Positions 1 through 6,660 are shown, counted from the stretch's first letter. The stretch is DNA of 6,999 nucleotides from Deltaproteobacteria bacterium (GCA_016219145.1 JACRCG010000314.1:1-6999), one strand, 5' to 3'. Made by a program: numbers and translations. The notes: generated by a model from the sequence alone, not told the origin.

Positions 1-1078
1 AGAACACATCGGTGTTGAAAATCAGCTTGGAGCCCTGGCCGGTGCCGAACGGGTCGCGGTTGACCCCGACGATGCCGGTCAACGCCCCGCCGTAGGGGTC
101 CAGGGCCGACGGCGAGTTGTGGGTTTCCACCTTGAAGACCAGCGAGTGCTGGTCATTGAACTTGATCACCCCGGCGTTGTCCTTGAAGACTGACAGGCAA
201 AAGTCCTTATCGCCCAGCTTCTCCCGCACATCCTTGGTAGTGCGCTGAATAAAGGACTTGAACAGGGATCTGATCTCCTGTCTGTTGCCGTTTTCATCCT
301 CGTACTGCACCGTCCCGGCAAAGATCTTGTGTTTGCAATGCTCCGACCAGGTCTGGGCCAGACACTCCAGCTCCACATCGGTCGGCTTGGTTCCCAGCCC
401 CATTTTCTGACGTTCTGCCAGAACCTGCGGATTGCGATAGTGGGCCTGGATAATCTGCATTTCGTCGAGCGTCAACGCCAGGACGCCATCCTTGCTGATC
501 CGCATCAGCTCCTCATCGGAGACCTCCAGATCAATTTCCTTTACCTCAACCTTTACCTCAACCTGTACTTTTGGCACGTAGGCCGGGAAACCGCCCCTGG
601 AGCTGAAATCGGCAGACGACAGAACGGTATAGCGCTGAATCAGGGTATTACAGAGCAGCCCGGTGGCTATCTTCTCAACCTGCTCCATGGAAAGGTCGCC
701 GGAGATCAGGTACTGGACCGCATAATAAACCCCCTCGCCAGCAGAGAATGAGCGACCGGTCAGATATTCGACCGCCTCGCGTGCTGTGCGCCCGACATTG
801 TCAGTCACGCCAGGGCGAAAACCGACCTCGACCGCAAAGTCAAGCTCGGTACCCAGAGGGCTGTCTATGCTCCATACTTGAATAACCGGATCACTGAAAG
901 GTCCGGCGGCAGCCTGTGCCAGCTCATCCGGAGTGAGGTCGGCATCAACCGTGTAGACATCAACTGTGCGAACCTGCTCGACCGGCAGATGCAGGAAATG
1001 CTCGATCTCGCGCTTGATACGTTCACCGCGGGCGTCGCGGACTCCGGGTTTCAGTGCTGCTTCTATTCGACAGACCAT
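1..1078 (-). CDS. purL: Phosphoribosylformylglycinamidine synthase PurL, N-terminal 359 codons (cut by window edge)
   Basis: PurL converts FGAR, ATP and ammonia (from glutamine) to FGAM, the fourth step of de novo purine synthesis in the cytoplasm. The frame is open from ATG at 1078 to the window edge. Residues 1-160 look like two PurS-like units, each with a K/R-PGV-x-D-x2-G motif (10-18 and 88-96), as in the PurS-like N-terminal domain of large PurL enzymes. A VEVKVEVK linker (173-180) follows, then a helical linker domain (about 185-235), then the synthetase core: WSEHCKHKIF (244-253, with the conserved His), KVETHNSPSA (316-325) and GGALTGIVGVNRDPFGTG (330-347). A ribosome-binding site AAGGGA lies about 9 nt before the ATG. 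The gene follows the OmpA-like gene by 55 nt with no visible terminator between. Whether a glutaminase domain is fused at the C-terminus cannot be seen here. Family assignment is secure; the exact subtype is inferred. Confidence 0.96.
   Translation of the reverse strand, partial: MVCRIEAALKPGVRDARGERIKREIEHFLHLPVEQVRTVDVYTVDADLTPDELAQAAAGPFSDPVIQVWSIDSPLGTELDFAVEVGFRPGVTDNVGRTAREAVEYLTGRSFSAGEGVYYAVQYLISGDLSMEQVEKIATGLLCNTLIQRYTVLSSADFSSRGGFPAYVPKVQVEVKVEVKEIDLEVSDEELMRISKDGVLALTLDEMQIIQAHYRNPQVLAERQKMGLGTKPTDVELECLAQTWSEHCKHKIFAGTVQYEDENGNRQEIRSLFKSFIQRTTKDVREKLGDKDFCLSVFKDNAGVIKFNDQHSLVFKVETHNSPSALDPYGGALTGIVGVNRDPFGTGQGSKLIFNTDVF
538..563 (-). repeat. 12-bp tandem repeat, two copies, inside purL
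   Basis: The plus strand shows CCTTTACCTCAA twice in direct succession (538-549, 550-561), then two more matching bases. In the minus-strand reading it encodes the duplicated tetrapeptide VEVK-VEVK (PurL residues 173-180), at the junction between the PurS-like N-terminal part and the helical linker. It keeps the frame, so it changes only linker length. It is probably a slippage duplication in a tolerant linker. Confidence 0.85.
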
Positions 1079-1133
1079 GTATATTTTTCCCTTACGCTGG
1101 ATGTAATCACAACTGTAACAACATAATAACCAT

Positions 1134-2297
1134 TCATTTCTTCACAAACGTCACTTCCACCCGCCGGTTCCCTTCCGGGTTGTTTTTGGGATAAATCGGC
1201 TCGACAGCACCCGCCCCCAGTGCTTCCACAACAGCCGGATCGAATTTCCCTTTAGCCAGGAGAGCCTCGCGAATCAGGCGCGCCATACGGTCAGTCGCCA
1301 GGGCATCCTCGTTTTTGGCTGGCTGGCCGAAACCGTAGACCTTCAACTTGACCCGGAACTCGGGATACTTTAACAGCAAATCGGCAATCCTCTGCACTGC
1401 CCTGTCACCATCCGCGGTCAATACATCGTTTTTGGGAGCTTTCAGCATGGCTGAGCGGGGGAAAATAACGGTCATGTTTTCGGAACCGGCTTTAATGACG
1501 CCGCCCAATGTTCCTACTTCGGCCACAAAATCCTTCTGGCGGTTAAGCAGTTCTATCTGCTCCTTGCTCTGGCTCTCAACCGCACCTTTGGCGGCCGCCA
1601 GCAACGACACTTCGGCTTTTAATCTGTCGATCTCCCGGCGAGCCTGTTCCTGGTCTGCGGCAAGTTGCGTCACTTTCTTTTCCGATGCGGACAGGGCCTT
1701 GGAGCAGCTTTCCAGCTCTGAAGACAGCGAAGCGATACGACGCTCGGCAGATACAAGCGCCGTGGATTTCTGCGTCATATCACTTCCAAGCGCAGATGCC
1801 CTGCTCGTCAGCTGATCTTTTTCATCTTTTAAAACCAGAAGGGCGCTGTTAAGCTCGGTAATGCCTTTTTTGAGTGCTTCAATCTCGCCGTTTTTATCAT
1901 CAAACACCTTTATTTTGGATTTTACAGCCTGTAGTTGCTGCTCCAACAGGCCACGCTCCTTATCCAGGGCGATCTTTCCGGCGCGGGCCAGAACGACTGA
2001 AGACTGAATTTCTGCCATATCAGCAAAATATTTGACTGTCTGCTCCGCAACAGGATCGATCTTGCCTGACCAGCCGAGATGTTTTTTATACTCGGCTTCC
2101 GCGTTTCTGATGAAGTTTCGCGCTATCAGCACCTCATCGGTAAACTTGTTCAACTCAAGTGACTTCGCCTCGGCCCGTTCAACCATATTCCTGGCATTAC
2201 GGACGTAAGACGGATAGAGCGGCTCTTCCGCATGGACAGCGGAACATCCCAGCAGCAAAAGAGCGATGAGGGTGAAACGAGCCATAAATGATTTCAT
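1134..2297 (-). CDS. Exported coiled-coil protein with OmpA-like C-terminal domain
   Basis: A 387-residue envelope protein. Residues 1-23 are a signal peptide that allows two readings: an imperfect lipobox LLGC with Cys18 (lipoprotein), or signal peptidase I cleavage after AVHA. Residues 25-115 are a helical domain resembling DUF4398-type N-termini (inferred). About 115-260 is a long heptad-rich coiled coil rich in Lys, Glu, Ser and Leu. Residues 262-387 form an OmpA/MotB-like domain ending NRRVEVTF (377-384), with Arg337 placed where the family's diaminopimelate-binding Arg sits. The family GHTD motif appears instead as GFGQ (322-325), so peptidoglycan binding may be altered. The ATG follows the upstream TAA directly, and a strong Shine-Dalgarno AAGGGGG (2306-2312, 8-nt spacing) lies in the end of the previous gene, so the two are translationally linked. 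Role inferred: tethering outer membrane or periplasmic components to the cell wall. Confidence 0.88.
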   Translation of the reverse strand: MKSFMARFTLIALLLLGCSAVHAEEPLYPSYVRNARNMVERAEAKSLELNKFTDEVLIARNFIRNAEAEYKKHLGWSGKIDPVAEQTVKYFADMAEIQSSVVLARAGKIALDKERGLLEQQLQAVKSKIKVFDDKNGEIEALKKGITELNSALLVLKDEKDQLTSRASALGSDMTQKSTALVSAERRIASLSSELESCSKALSASEKKVTQLAADQEQARREIDRLKAEVSLLAAAKGAVESQSKEQIELLNRQKDFVAEVGTLGGVIKAGSENMTVIFPRSAMLKAPKNDVLTADGDRAVQRIADLLLKYPEFRVKLKVYGFGQPAKNEDALATDRMARLIREALLAKGKFDPAVVEALGAGAVEPIYPKNNPEGNRRVEVTFVKK

Positions 2298-2702
2298 TTA
2301 TTTATCCCCCTTGCCGGACAGTATGCTGGTCAGCCTGTTTTCGTGAGAGACCAGCAGCTTGCGGGCGTTCTCGGTTGCCGCAGCCGCATCCCGCTCCTCG
2401 GCCAGAGCGCCGGCAAGAACAACCTGCAAGGCCGCCATTTCAGCATACTCACTGGTCGTCTTGTCGCTGCCGCTTTTCAGGCCCGCCTGAGCTGTCGCAA
2501 TGCTCTTCCTGGCCTGTTCAAGAACCTCCGGCGCCTTTTTACCGCCGGGTTGATTTTCCAGAAGCTCAACCTGATTTCTTACTTTCTGGTATTTTTCCGT
2601 AGTTGCCGGCTGGACCGCCCCGGATTCATCAGCCGCATGGACAACGCCCGCCCAAATGCACAGCAACAGCATGACATAAAAGACATTACGTATTTTGCTC
2701 AT
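2298..2702 (-). CDS. Small exported helical protein related to the N-terminal domain of the next gene's product
   Basis: A 134-residue protein with a clear signal peptide (1-23, basic start, hydrophobic core, cleavage after VVHA). The mature part is Ala- and Glu-rich and predicted helical (about 35-125), with no transmembrane segment. The frame stays open upstream to 2933, but that part is only a shadow of mscS. The ATG at 2702 is chosen because the signal peptide begins there and a strong GGAGG (2709-2713) lies 6 nt upstream. It overlaps the mscS end by 17 nt and is followed at once by the OmpA-like gene. Its segment EVLEQARKSIATAQAGLK ... YAEMAALQ (86-93) lines up with EVLIARNFIRNAEAEYKK ... 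FADMAEIQ (91-98) of the OmpA-like protein, so it seems to be a stand-alone copy of that domain. Function unknown; periplasmic partner inferred. Confidence 0.85.
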   Translation of the reverse strand: MSKIRNVFYVMLLLCIWAGVVHAADESGAVQPATTEKYQKVRNQVELLENQPGGKKAPEVLEQARKSIATAQAGLKSGSDKTTSEYAEMAALQVVLAGALAEERDAAAATENARKLLVSHENRLTSILSGKGDK

Positions 2703-3819
2703 GGCCTGCCTCCATTCGTAGATCTGACTGGCTTGACGATAACTGAACAGTCCTGGTCGGAAACGGAATTTCGATGTTGCTGCTCCGGAAACGACTGATG
2801 ACAAGTGTATTGACCCGGTCGGTAACCGCCAGCAGGGCTGAATATTCATCCACCCAGAAAAACAGCGACATGTTAAGCGCCGACTCGCCAAAGGAGACAA
2901 AATATGCCTCCGGCGCAGGATCAGGCAAAACACCTTCTGCGGCGAGCGCTGTTGAAATCAGCAGCTCCTTGACCTTGTCAACATCACTGCCGTAGGCAAC
3001 GCCGATGTTGATGCGCCCCTTGGAGCGTTGATCCGGAAAAGCATGATTGATAAGCATGGTATTGCAGAGATCGGAATTGGGAATAATCAGTAACTGGTTA
3101 TCAAGGGTCTTGATCTTGGTGCTGCGCAGGCCGATGTCCAGGACATCACCGGACTGTCCGCCCGAAAGCTGAATGCGGTCTCCAATCCGGAAAGGGCGGT
3201 CCAGCATGAGGGTAAAGCCGGATATCATGTGCGCCAGGGTCTCCTTGGCCGCCATGCCGATTGCCAGCGAGCCGATTCCAAGAGCTGTGACAAGTGAGAA
3301 AATATCGTAGTTGAAATGCTTCAGGACAACAATCAGCGCCGTACCCATCAGAAACAGGGAGACTACCTTCTCGGCAACCGGCACCAGCTGGCGAGAAATG
3401 ACAGCCGAGGCCTGGTCATGACTGCCGGCCACATACCACTTCAACAGTTCATCAAGGGCGTGGTAGATCAGATTGAAAACAATAACCACCAGGACGACAT
3501 ACAGAAGTCCGGAAACTATGACCACCAGCTTCTCGTGCAGCGGCATCGAACGAACCGCAAGATAAATCCCCAGCGTTAGCAGCAGCCGTGAAACATGCGG
3601 GACTATCCTCTGCAGAATACGGTCATCCAGGTCGGTCGCGGTAAACGCTGCCAGCCGTGTGCCCCATTTACTGAGAAACAACACAGCCAACTGGGCCAGC
3701 ATCCAGAAAAAAGTCAGAATCAGCAGTGCGACCAGAAGCTCCTTGGCCCAGAATATCAGGAAGCCGTCGCCATCCAGAGGCCGGATCAGCCCCTGTATGA
3801 AAGCACCCGTACTACTCAC
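2686..3819 (-). CDS. MscS-family mechanosensitive ion channel
   Basis: An inner-membrane channel expected to open under membrane tension and release solutes during osmotic downshift. With the GTG start at 3819 it has 377 residues. Hydrophobic segments lie at about 20-50, 73-90, 97-120 and 142-157, followed by the Gly/Ala-rich pore helix (about 157-180: ALGIGSLAIGMAAKETLAHM). The MscS signature LMLDRPFRIGDRIQL (about 184-198) leads into the beta domain, with LLIIPNSDL (about 243-251) and the cytoplasmic alpha/beta domain ending IEIPFPTRTVQL. GTG 3819 has AAGAGGG 6 nt upstream and overlaps the purB stop region by 8 nt. The ATG at 3849 (387 residues, 38-nt overlap) has no good ribosome-binding site. 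The three to four helices before the pore place it with MscS paralogues of medium size. Co-transcription with purB and two exported helical proteins is strongly implied by the overlaps. Confidence 0.93.
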   Translation of the reverse strand: MSSTGAFIQGLIRPLDGDGFLIFWAKELLVALLILTFFWMLAQLAVLFLSKWGTRLAAFTATDLDDRILQRIVPHVSRLLLTLGIYLAVRSMPLHEKLVVIVSGLLYVVLVVIVFNLIYHALDELLKWYVAGSHDQASAVISRQLVPVAEKVVSLFLMGTALIVVLKHFNYDIFSLVTALGIGSLAIGMAAKETLAHMISGFTLMLDRPFRIGDRIQLSGGQSGDVLDIGLRSTKIKTLDNQLLIIPNSDLCNTMLINHAFPDQRSKGRINIGVAYGSDVDKVKELLISTALAAEGVLPDPAPEAYFVSFGESALNMSLFFWVDEYSALLAVTDRVNTLVISRFRSSNIEIPFPTRTVQLSSSQSDLRMEAGHEQNT

Positions 3820-5107
3820 CGAAAACCCTCTTGAAGATTGTATCAACATGCTTCAGGTGATAGTTCAGATCAAAGGATTCACGAATCTTGACATCCCCCA
3901 GAGCACCGACCACTTCCGGATCGGCCAGCAGTTCGGTCTGGAAATCCTTGCCTTCGTCCCAGACCTTCATGGCGTTCTTCTGCACCAACCGGTAGGCATC
4001 CTCGCGCGAAACTCCGGCCTGGGTCAGATCGAGCAGAATCTTCTGTGAAAATACCAATCCCTTCATCTGGTTCAGGTTCCTGAGCATGTTATCCGGATAG
4101 ACCACCAGATTGCGGATCAGACCGTTCAGGCGGCGCAGCGAGAAATCCAGCGCCACCGTGGCGTCCGGGGCGATGTATCGCTCAACCGAAGAGTGCGAAA
4201 TATCGCGTTCGTGCCAGAGCGCCACGTTCTCCAGAGCCGGGATACAGAAGGAGCGCACGTAGCGGGCCTGCCCGGTCAGGTTCTCGGAGAGGATCGGGTT
4301 GCGCTTGTGCGGCATGGCCGATGACCCTTTCTGCCCCTTGGTGAATTGTTCTTCAGCCTCCAGGACCTCGGTGCGCTGCAGGTGGCGGATCTCGATGGCG
4401 ATGCGCTCCATCGAGGAGGCGATGATCGAGAGAACGCAGAAATACTCGGCATGACGATCACGCGGGATGACCTGGGTCGAGACCGGTTCAGGCTTGAGCC
4501 CCATTTTGCCGCAGACGTACTCTTCCACGAAGGGGTCGATATTGGCGAAGGTGCCGACCGCGCCGGAGATGGCGCCGGTGGCGATATTCTCGCGTGCGGC
4601 GGCCAGACGGGTGCGATTGCGCTGCATCTCGGCATGGAAAGAGGCCAGTTTCAGCCCAAAGGTGACCGGCTCGGCGTGGATGCCGTGCGAACGCCCCATG
4701 CAGACGGTATGCTTGTGTTCAATGGCGCGCAGCTTGATGGATTCCAGCAGCATGTCAAGATCTGCCAGCAGCTCGTCGGCGGCCTGGGTCATCTGCACTG
4801 ACAGACAGGTATCAAGGACATCCGAGGAGGTCATCCCCTGGTGGATGAAACGAGCCTCGGGACCGACAAATTCGGCCACCGAGGTCAGAAAGGCGATCAC
4901 GTCATGCTTGGTCTCAAGCTCAATAGCGTCTATCCGTTCAATGTTGAAGTTGCCTTTTTCGCGGATGACCGGGACAACATCCTTGGGGATCACTCCCAGT
5001 TCGGCCTGGGCCTCGCAGGCCAGTGTCTCGATCTCAAGCCAGATTCGGAAGCGGTTTTCGGGTTCCCATATCTTGGCCATGTCGGGGCGGGTATAGCGTG
5101 GAATCAT
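3812..5107 (-). CDS. purB: Adenylosuccinate lyase
   Basis: PurB is a cytoplasmic homotetramer that acts twice in purine synthesis: it splits SAICAR to AICAR plus fumarate, and adenylosuccinate to AMP plus fumarate. Length is 431 residues, as in the short Bacillus-type enzyme. Visible landmarks of the fumarase/aspartase superfamily are TKHDV with His68 (66-70), GMTSSD (91-96), GRSHG with the catalytic His141 (138-142) and the mobile signature loop GSSAMPHKRNP (261-271) with the catalytic Ser at 262/263. The start is ATG 5107, 3 nt after the mntA stop; its Shine-Dalgarno AAGGAG sits inside mntA. The 3' end overlaps mscS. All active-site residues appear intact, so the gene should be functional. 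Its position downstream of a toxin-antitoxin pair suggests dependence on a shared transcript. Confidence 0.98.
   Translation of the reverse strand: MIPRYTRPDMAKIWEPENRFRIWLEIETLACEAQAELGVIPKDVVPVIREKGNFNIERIDAIELETKHDVIAFLTSVAEFVGPEARFIHQGMTSSDVLDTCLSVQMTQAADELLADLDMLLESIKLRAIEHKHTVCMGRSHGIHAEPVTFGLKLASFHAEMQRNRTRLAAARENIATGAISGAVGTFANIDPFVEEYVCGKMGLKPEPVSTQVIPRDRHAEYFCVLSIIASSMERIAIEIRHLQRTEVLEAEEQFTKGQKGSSAMPHKRNPILSENLTGQARYVRSFCIPALENVALWHERDISHSSVERYIAPDATVALDFSLRRLNGLIRNLVVYPDNMLRNLNQMKGLVFSQKILLDLTQAGVSREDAYRLVQKNAMKVWDEGKDFQTELLADPEVVGALGDVKIRESFDLNYHLKHVDTIFKRVFGE
3826..3832 (-). promoter_or_regulatory. Ribosome-binding site that decides the mscS start
   Basis: AAGAGGG on the minus strand lies inside the last codons of purB, 6 nt before GTG at 3819. 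No comparable site precedes the upstream ATG at 3849. This favours the shorter mscS product and coupled translation with purB. Confidence 0.6.
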
Positions 5108-5110
5108 TTT

Positions 5111-5446
5111 TTAAAACTCCTTATCTGATTTTTCATACAAAACAACACCGACCCTTTGTATATGGCCGATCAACTCCGGGTTGCCGATTTCATGCAAAAG
5201 CGAAAGATCCATGCTGTAGGGCAGCAGCAGATCATCAAGCCGGTTTTCCAGTGCTAATAACTGCGAGTGTGATACCGATTCCCCTTTAATGACCAGATCA
5301 ATGTCTGAACCATTCTGAAAATTCCCTTTGGCTCGTGAACCGTACAGTATGACCTGTGCTATCTCCGGCACCGCAGCAAAAACCTTAATGATCTTTGCAA
5401 TAGTATTTTCAGACAGACCATATTGTGATGGTTTATCAGACGGCAT
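5111..5446 (-). CDS. mntA: MntA-type nucleotidyltransferase antitoxin (MNT domain)
   Basis: A 111-residue minimal nucleotidyltransferase. The catalytic signature GSX10DXD is complete: Gly36-Ser37, then Asp48-Ile-Asp50; a likely third carboxylate is Asp80 (YSMDLSLL). In characterised HepT/MntA pairs such enzymes use ATP to attach AMP units to a Tyr of the HEPN toxin and so silence it. It is directly downstream of the HEPN gene, overlapping it by 11 nt, which fits the family. The ATG at 5446 is preferred over an in-frame TTG one codon upstream. No strong ribosome-binding site precedes it, so translation is probably coupled to hepT. The stop lies 3 nt before purB. A hand count over 5161-5640 gives about 48% GC against about 63% for 4261-4440 in purB, which suggests acquisition by transfer. 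Full motifs argue for an active enzyme. Confidence 0.92.
   Translation of the reverse strand: MPSDKPSQYGLSENTIAKIIKVFAAVPEIAQVILYGSRAKGNFQNGSDIDLVIKGESVSHSQLLALENRLDDLLLPYSMDLSLLHEIGNPELIGHIQRVGVVLYEKSDKEF
5117..5122 (-). promoter_or_regulatory. purB ribosome-binding site inside the mntA coding end
   Basis: AAGGAG on the minus strand is 9 nt before the purB ATG (5107) and forms part of the last mntA codons (Lys-Glu-Phe-stop). Translation of the antitoxin therefore runs through the purB initiation site. Confidence 0.75.
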
Positions 5447-5855
5447 CAATCAACCCGTTCATGCGCGCCTCAAAATCCTCAAACAGGCCAAAATAGTGCT
5501 GCATGATTTTTTCAGCTATCTCATCGGCAGTTGCCTCGTTGTAGGTATGCGATGATTTGTTGCGGCTGGCAATCATATCCATCCACCCTTCGCCATCCGT
5601 TATCAGACTCCGTTTGAACGCCTCGCGGGTTGCATCACGAGAACCCATGATTGCTGTACTCCCCTGATACTCGAAGAAATCTTTGATGACGTTCCACGCC
5701 AGCTCATGAACAAACTCGAAACCCTGAATTAGCCCCTGCTGTTCCAGATCTGAAAGCTGCCGTTCTTTGCTGAGCAGCACGGCGCTACGTAATTGTTGCA
5801 AAGCCCTGCGGTAATTTGCAAAACGTTGCTTCCAGCGTATGTCAAGGTTGGTCAT
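5436..5855 (-). CDS. hepT: HepT-type HEPN toxin (HI0074-like nucleotidyltransferase substrate-binding family)
   Basis: A 139-residue all-helical HEPN protein of the HI0074 type, once annotated as nucleotidyltransferase substrate-binding. Family features: FEFVHELAWNVIKDFFEYQG (46-65), ATREAF (75-80), the DGEGWMDM segment (87-94) and the RNase motif RX4HXY, complete as Arg98, His103 and Tyr105 (RNKSSHTY). In studied systems Arg/His form the RNA-cutting site and the Tyr is the residue AMPylated by MntA. ATG 5855 has GGAGA 6 nt upstream, 24 nt after the walJ stop. The order toxin first, antitoxin second with an 11-nt overlap agrees with known hepT-mntA operons. Expected role: an RNase toxin held in check by its neighbour, for stability or phage defence. 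Its RNA target cannot be read from the sequence. Confidence 0.93.
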   Translation of the reverse strand: MTNLDIRWKQRFANYRRALQQLRSAVLLSKERQLSDLEQQGLIQGFEFVHELAWNVIKDFFEYQGSTAIMGSRDATREAFKRSLITDGEGWMDMIASRNKSSHTYNEATADEIAEKIMQHYFGLFEDFEARMNGLIDAV

Positions 5856-5879
5856 ACGTGTTCTCCGAAGATTCTGTGG

Positions 5880-6650
5880 CTAAATCACCATCACACAACT
5901 GGCCCGGTACTGCTCGCCGATTACAATCTGCGGTGCGCAAACATTCTGGGCGGCCAGGAATGATTCGGTTGAACGCACGACGTGGTCGGGGTGGTTGTTC
6001 ACCTCGGACAGATGGGCCATCACCAGCGCTTCCAGCCCCTCATGGGCCAGCTCGTGCAGCAGTTGCAGGGAATCTTCGTTGGACAGGTGGCCGTGGCGGG
6101 ATTTGATCCGCTGTTTGAGCTCCCACGGGTAGGGACCGTTCATCAACATATCCACATCATGATTTGATTCCAGATTGAGAGCACGGCAGCCGCGCAGCTT
6201 CTCAATGACCAGACGCGTTGCGATTCCCAGATCGGTAACAGTTCCGCAGCGACCCTCACGGCTATCGATGGCAAATCCGACCGGATCGCATGAATCGTGA
6301 GTAATCGGGAAAGGGTCTATCTCCACATCCCGAAAGGAGAGGCGTGTTCCCGATTCGAACTCGATCGAGCGGGTCTTGCCGAGGTATTTTTCCGCCCTCT
6401 TTCGCACCAGATGACTGACAAAGACCGGCACTCCGAACTTGCGGGCAAACGATCCGGCGCTGCGGATGTGGTCAATATGCTCGTGGGTTACCAGCACGGC
6501 ATCGATTTTTGCGGCATCCAGACCGACAGCATCAAGGCGCAACAGAGTCTCGCGCAGCGACAGTCCCACATCAACCAGCAGGCGGGTATCGCCGGTCTCG
6601 ATATAGGTACAGTTTCCCTTGCTGCCGCTGGCGATTGAACAGATTTTCAC
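5880..6650 (-). CDS. walJ: Metallo-beta-lactamase-fold hydrolase of the YycJ/WalJ (VicX) family
   Basis: A 256-residue cytoplasmic hydrolase with two-metal MBL-fold residues: THEHIDH (55-61), His118 (ITHDS), Asp140 (VTDLG) and His164 within ESNHD (161-165). The family tail is present as GHLSNEDS (187-194) and AHLSEVNNHPD (212-222). Relatives in Firmicutes sit beside the WalRK two-component genes and have been linked to DNA metabolism; no WalRK is seen here, so the substrate is open. The start is GTG at 6650, with TGGAG 5-7 nt upstream and the conserved N-terminus SIASGSKGN right after it. It is the first gene behind the candidate promoter, and a hairpin abuts its ribosome-binding site. The symbol follows family membership; function here is inferred. 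Confidence 0.92.
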   Translation of the reverse strand: MKICSIASGSKGNCTYIETGDTRLLVDVGLSLRETLLRLDAVGLDAAKIDAVLVTHEHIDHIRSAGSFARKFGVPVFVSHLVRKRAEKYLGKTRSIEFESGTRLSFRDVEIDPFPITHDSCDPVGFAIDSREGRCGTVTDLGIATRLVIEKLRGCRALNLESNHDVDMLMNGPYPWELKQRIKSRHGHLSNEDSLQLLHELAHEGLEALVMAHLSEVNNHPDHVVRSTESFLAAQNVCAPQIVIGEQYRASCVMVI

Positions 6651-6660
6651 AGTGGCTCCA

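Noticed and set aside
329..1126. Plus-strand open frames of 140 and 82 codons
   Set aside because: They lie antisense to purL, whose translation matches the family well; no plausible protein character or ribosome-binding site.
1079..1133. Possible promoter or terminator between the OmpA-like gene and purL
   Set aside because: No pair of -35/-10 elements at a proper distance and no stem with a U-tract; only the purL ribosome-binding site is visible.
2703..2933. 77-codon upstream extension of the small exported protein
   Set aside because: It overlaps mscS in another frame, is rich in Cys, Arg and Trp, and would bury the signal peptide; the ATG at 2702 has a strong ribosome-binding site.
4276..5128. 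Several long open frames on both strands within the purB region (up to 209 codons)
   Set aside because: They are shadows of the GC-rich purB frame with Arg/Ser/Pro-rich, non-protein-like composition.
5856..5910. Weak promoter-like TTGTGT...CAGAAT before hepT
   Set aside because: Poor matches to consensus in both hexamers with 16-nt spacing; not above chance, though a private hepT promoter cannot be excluded.
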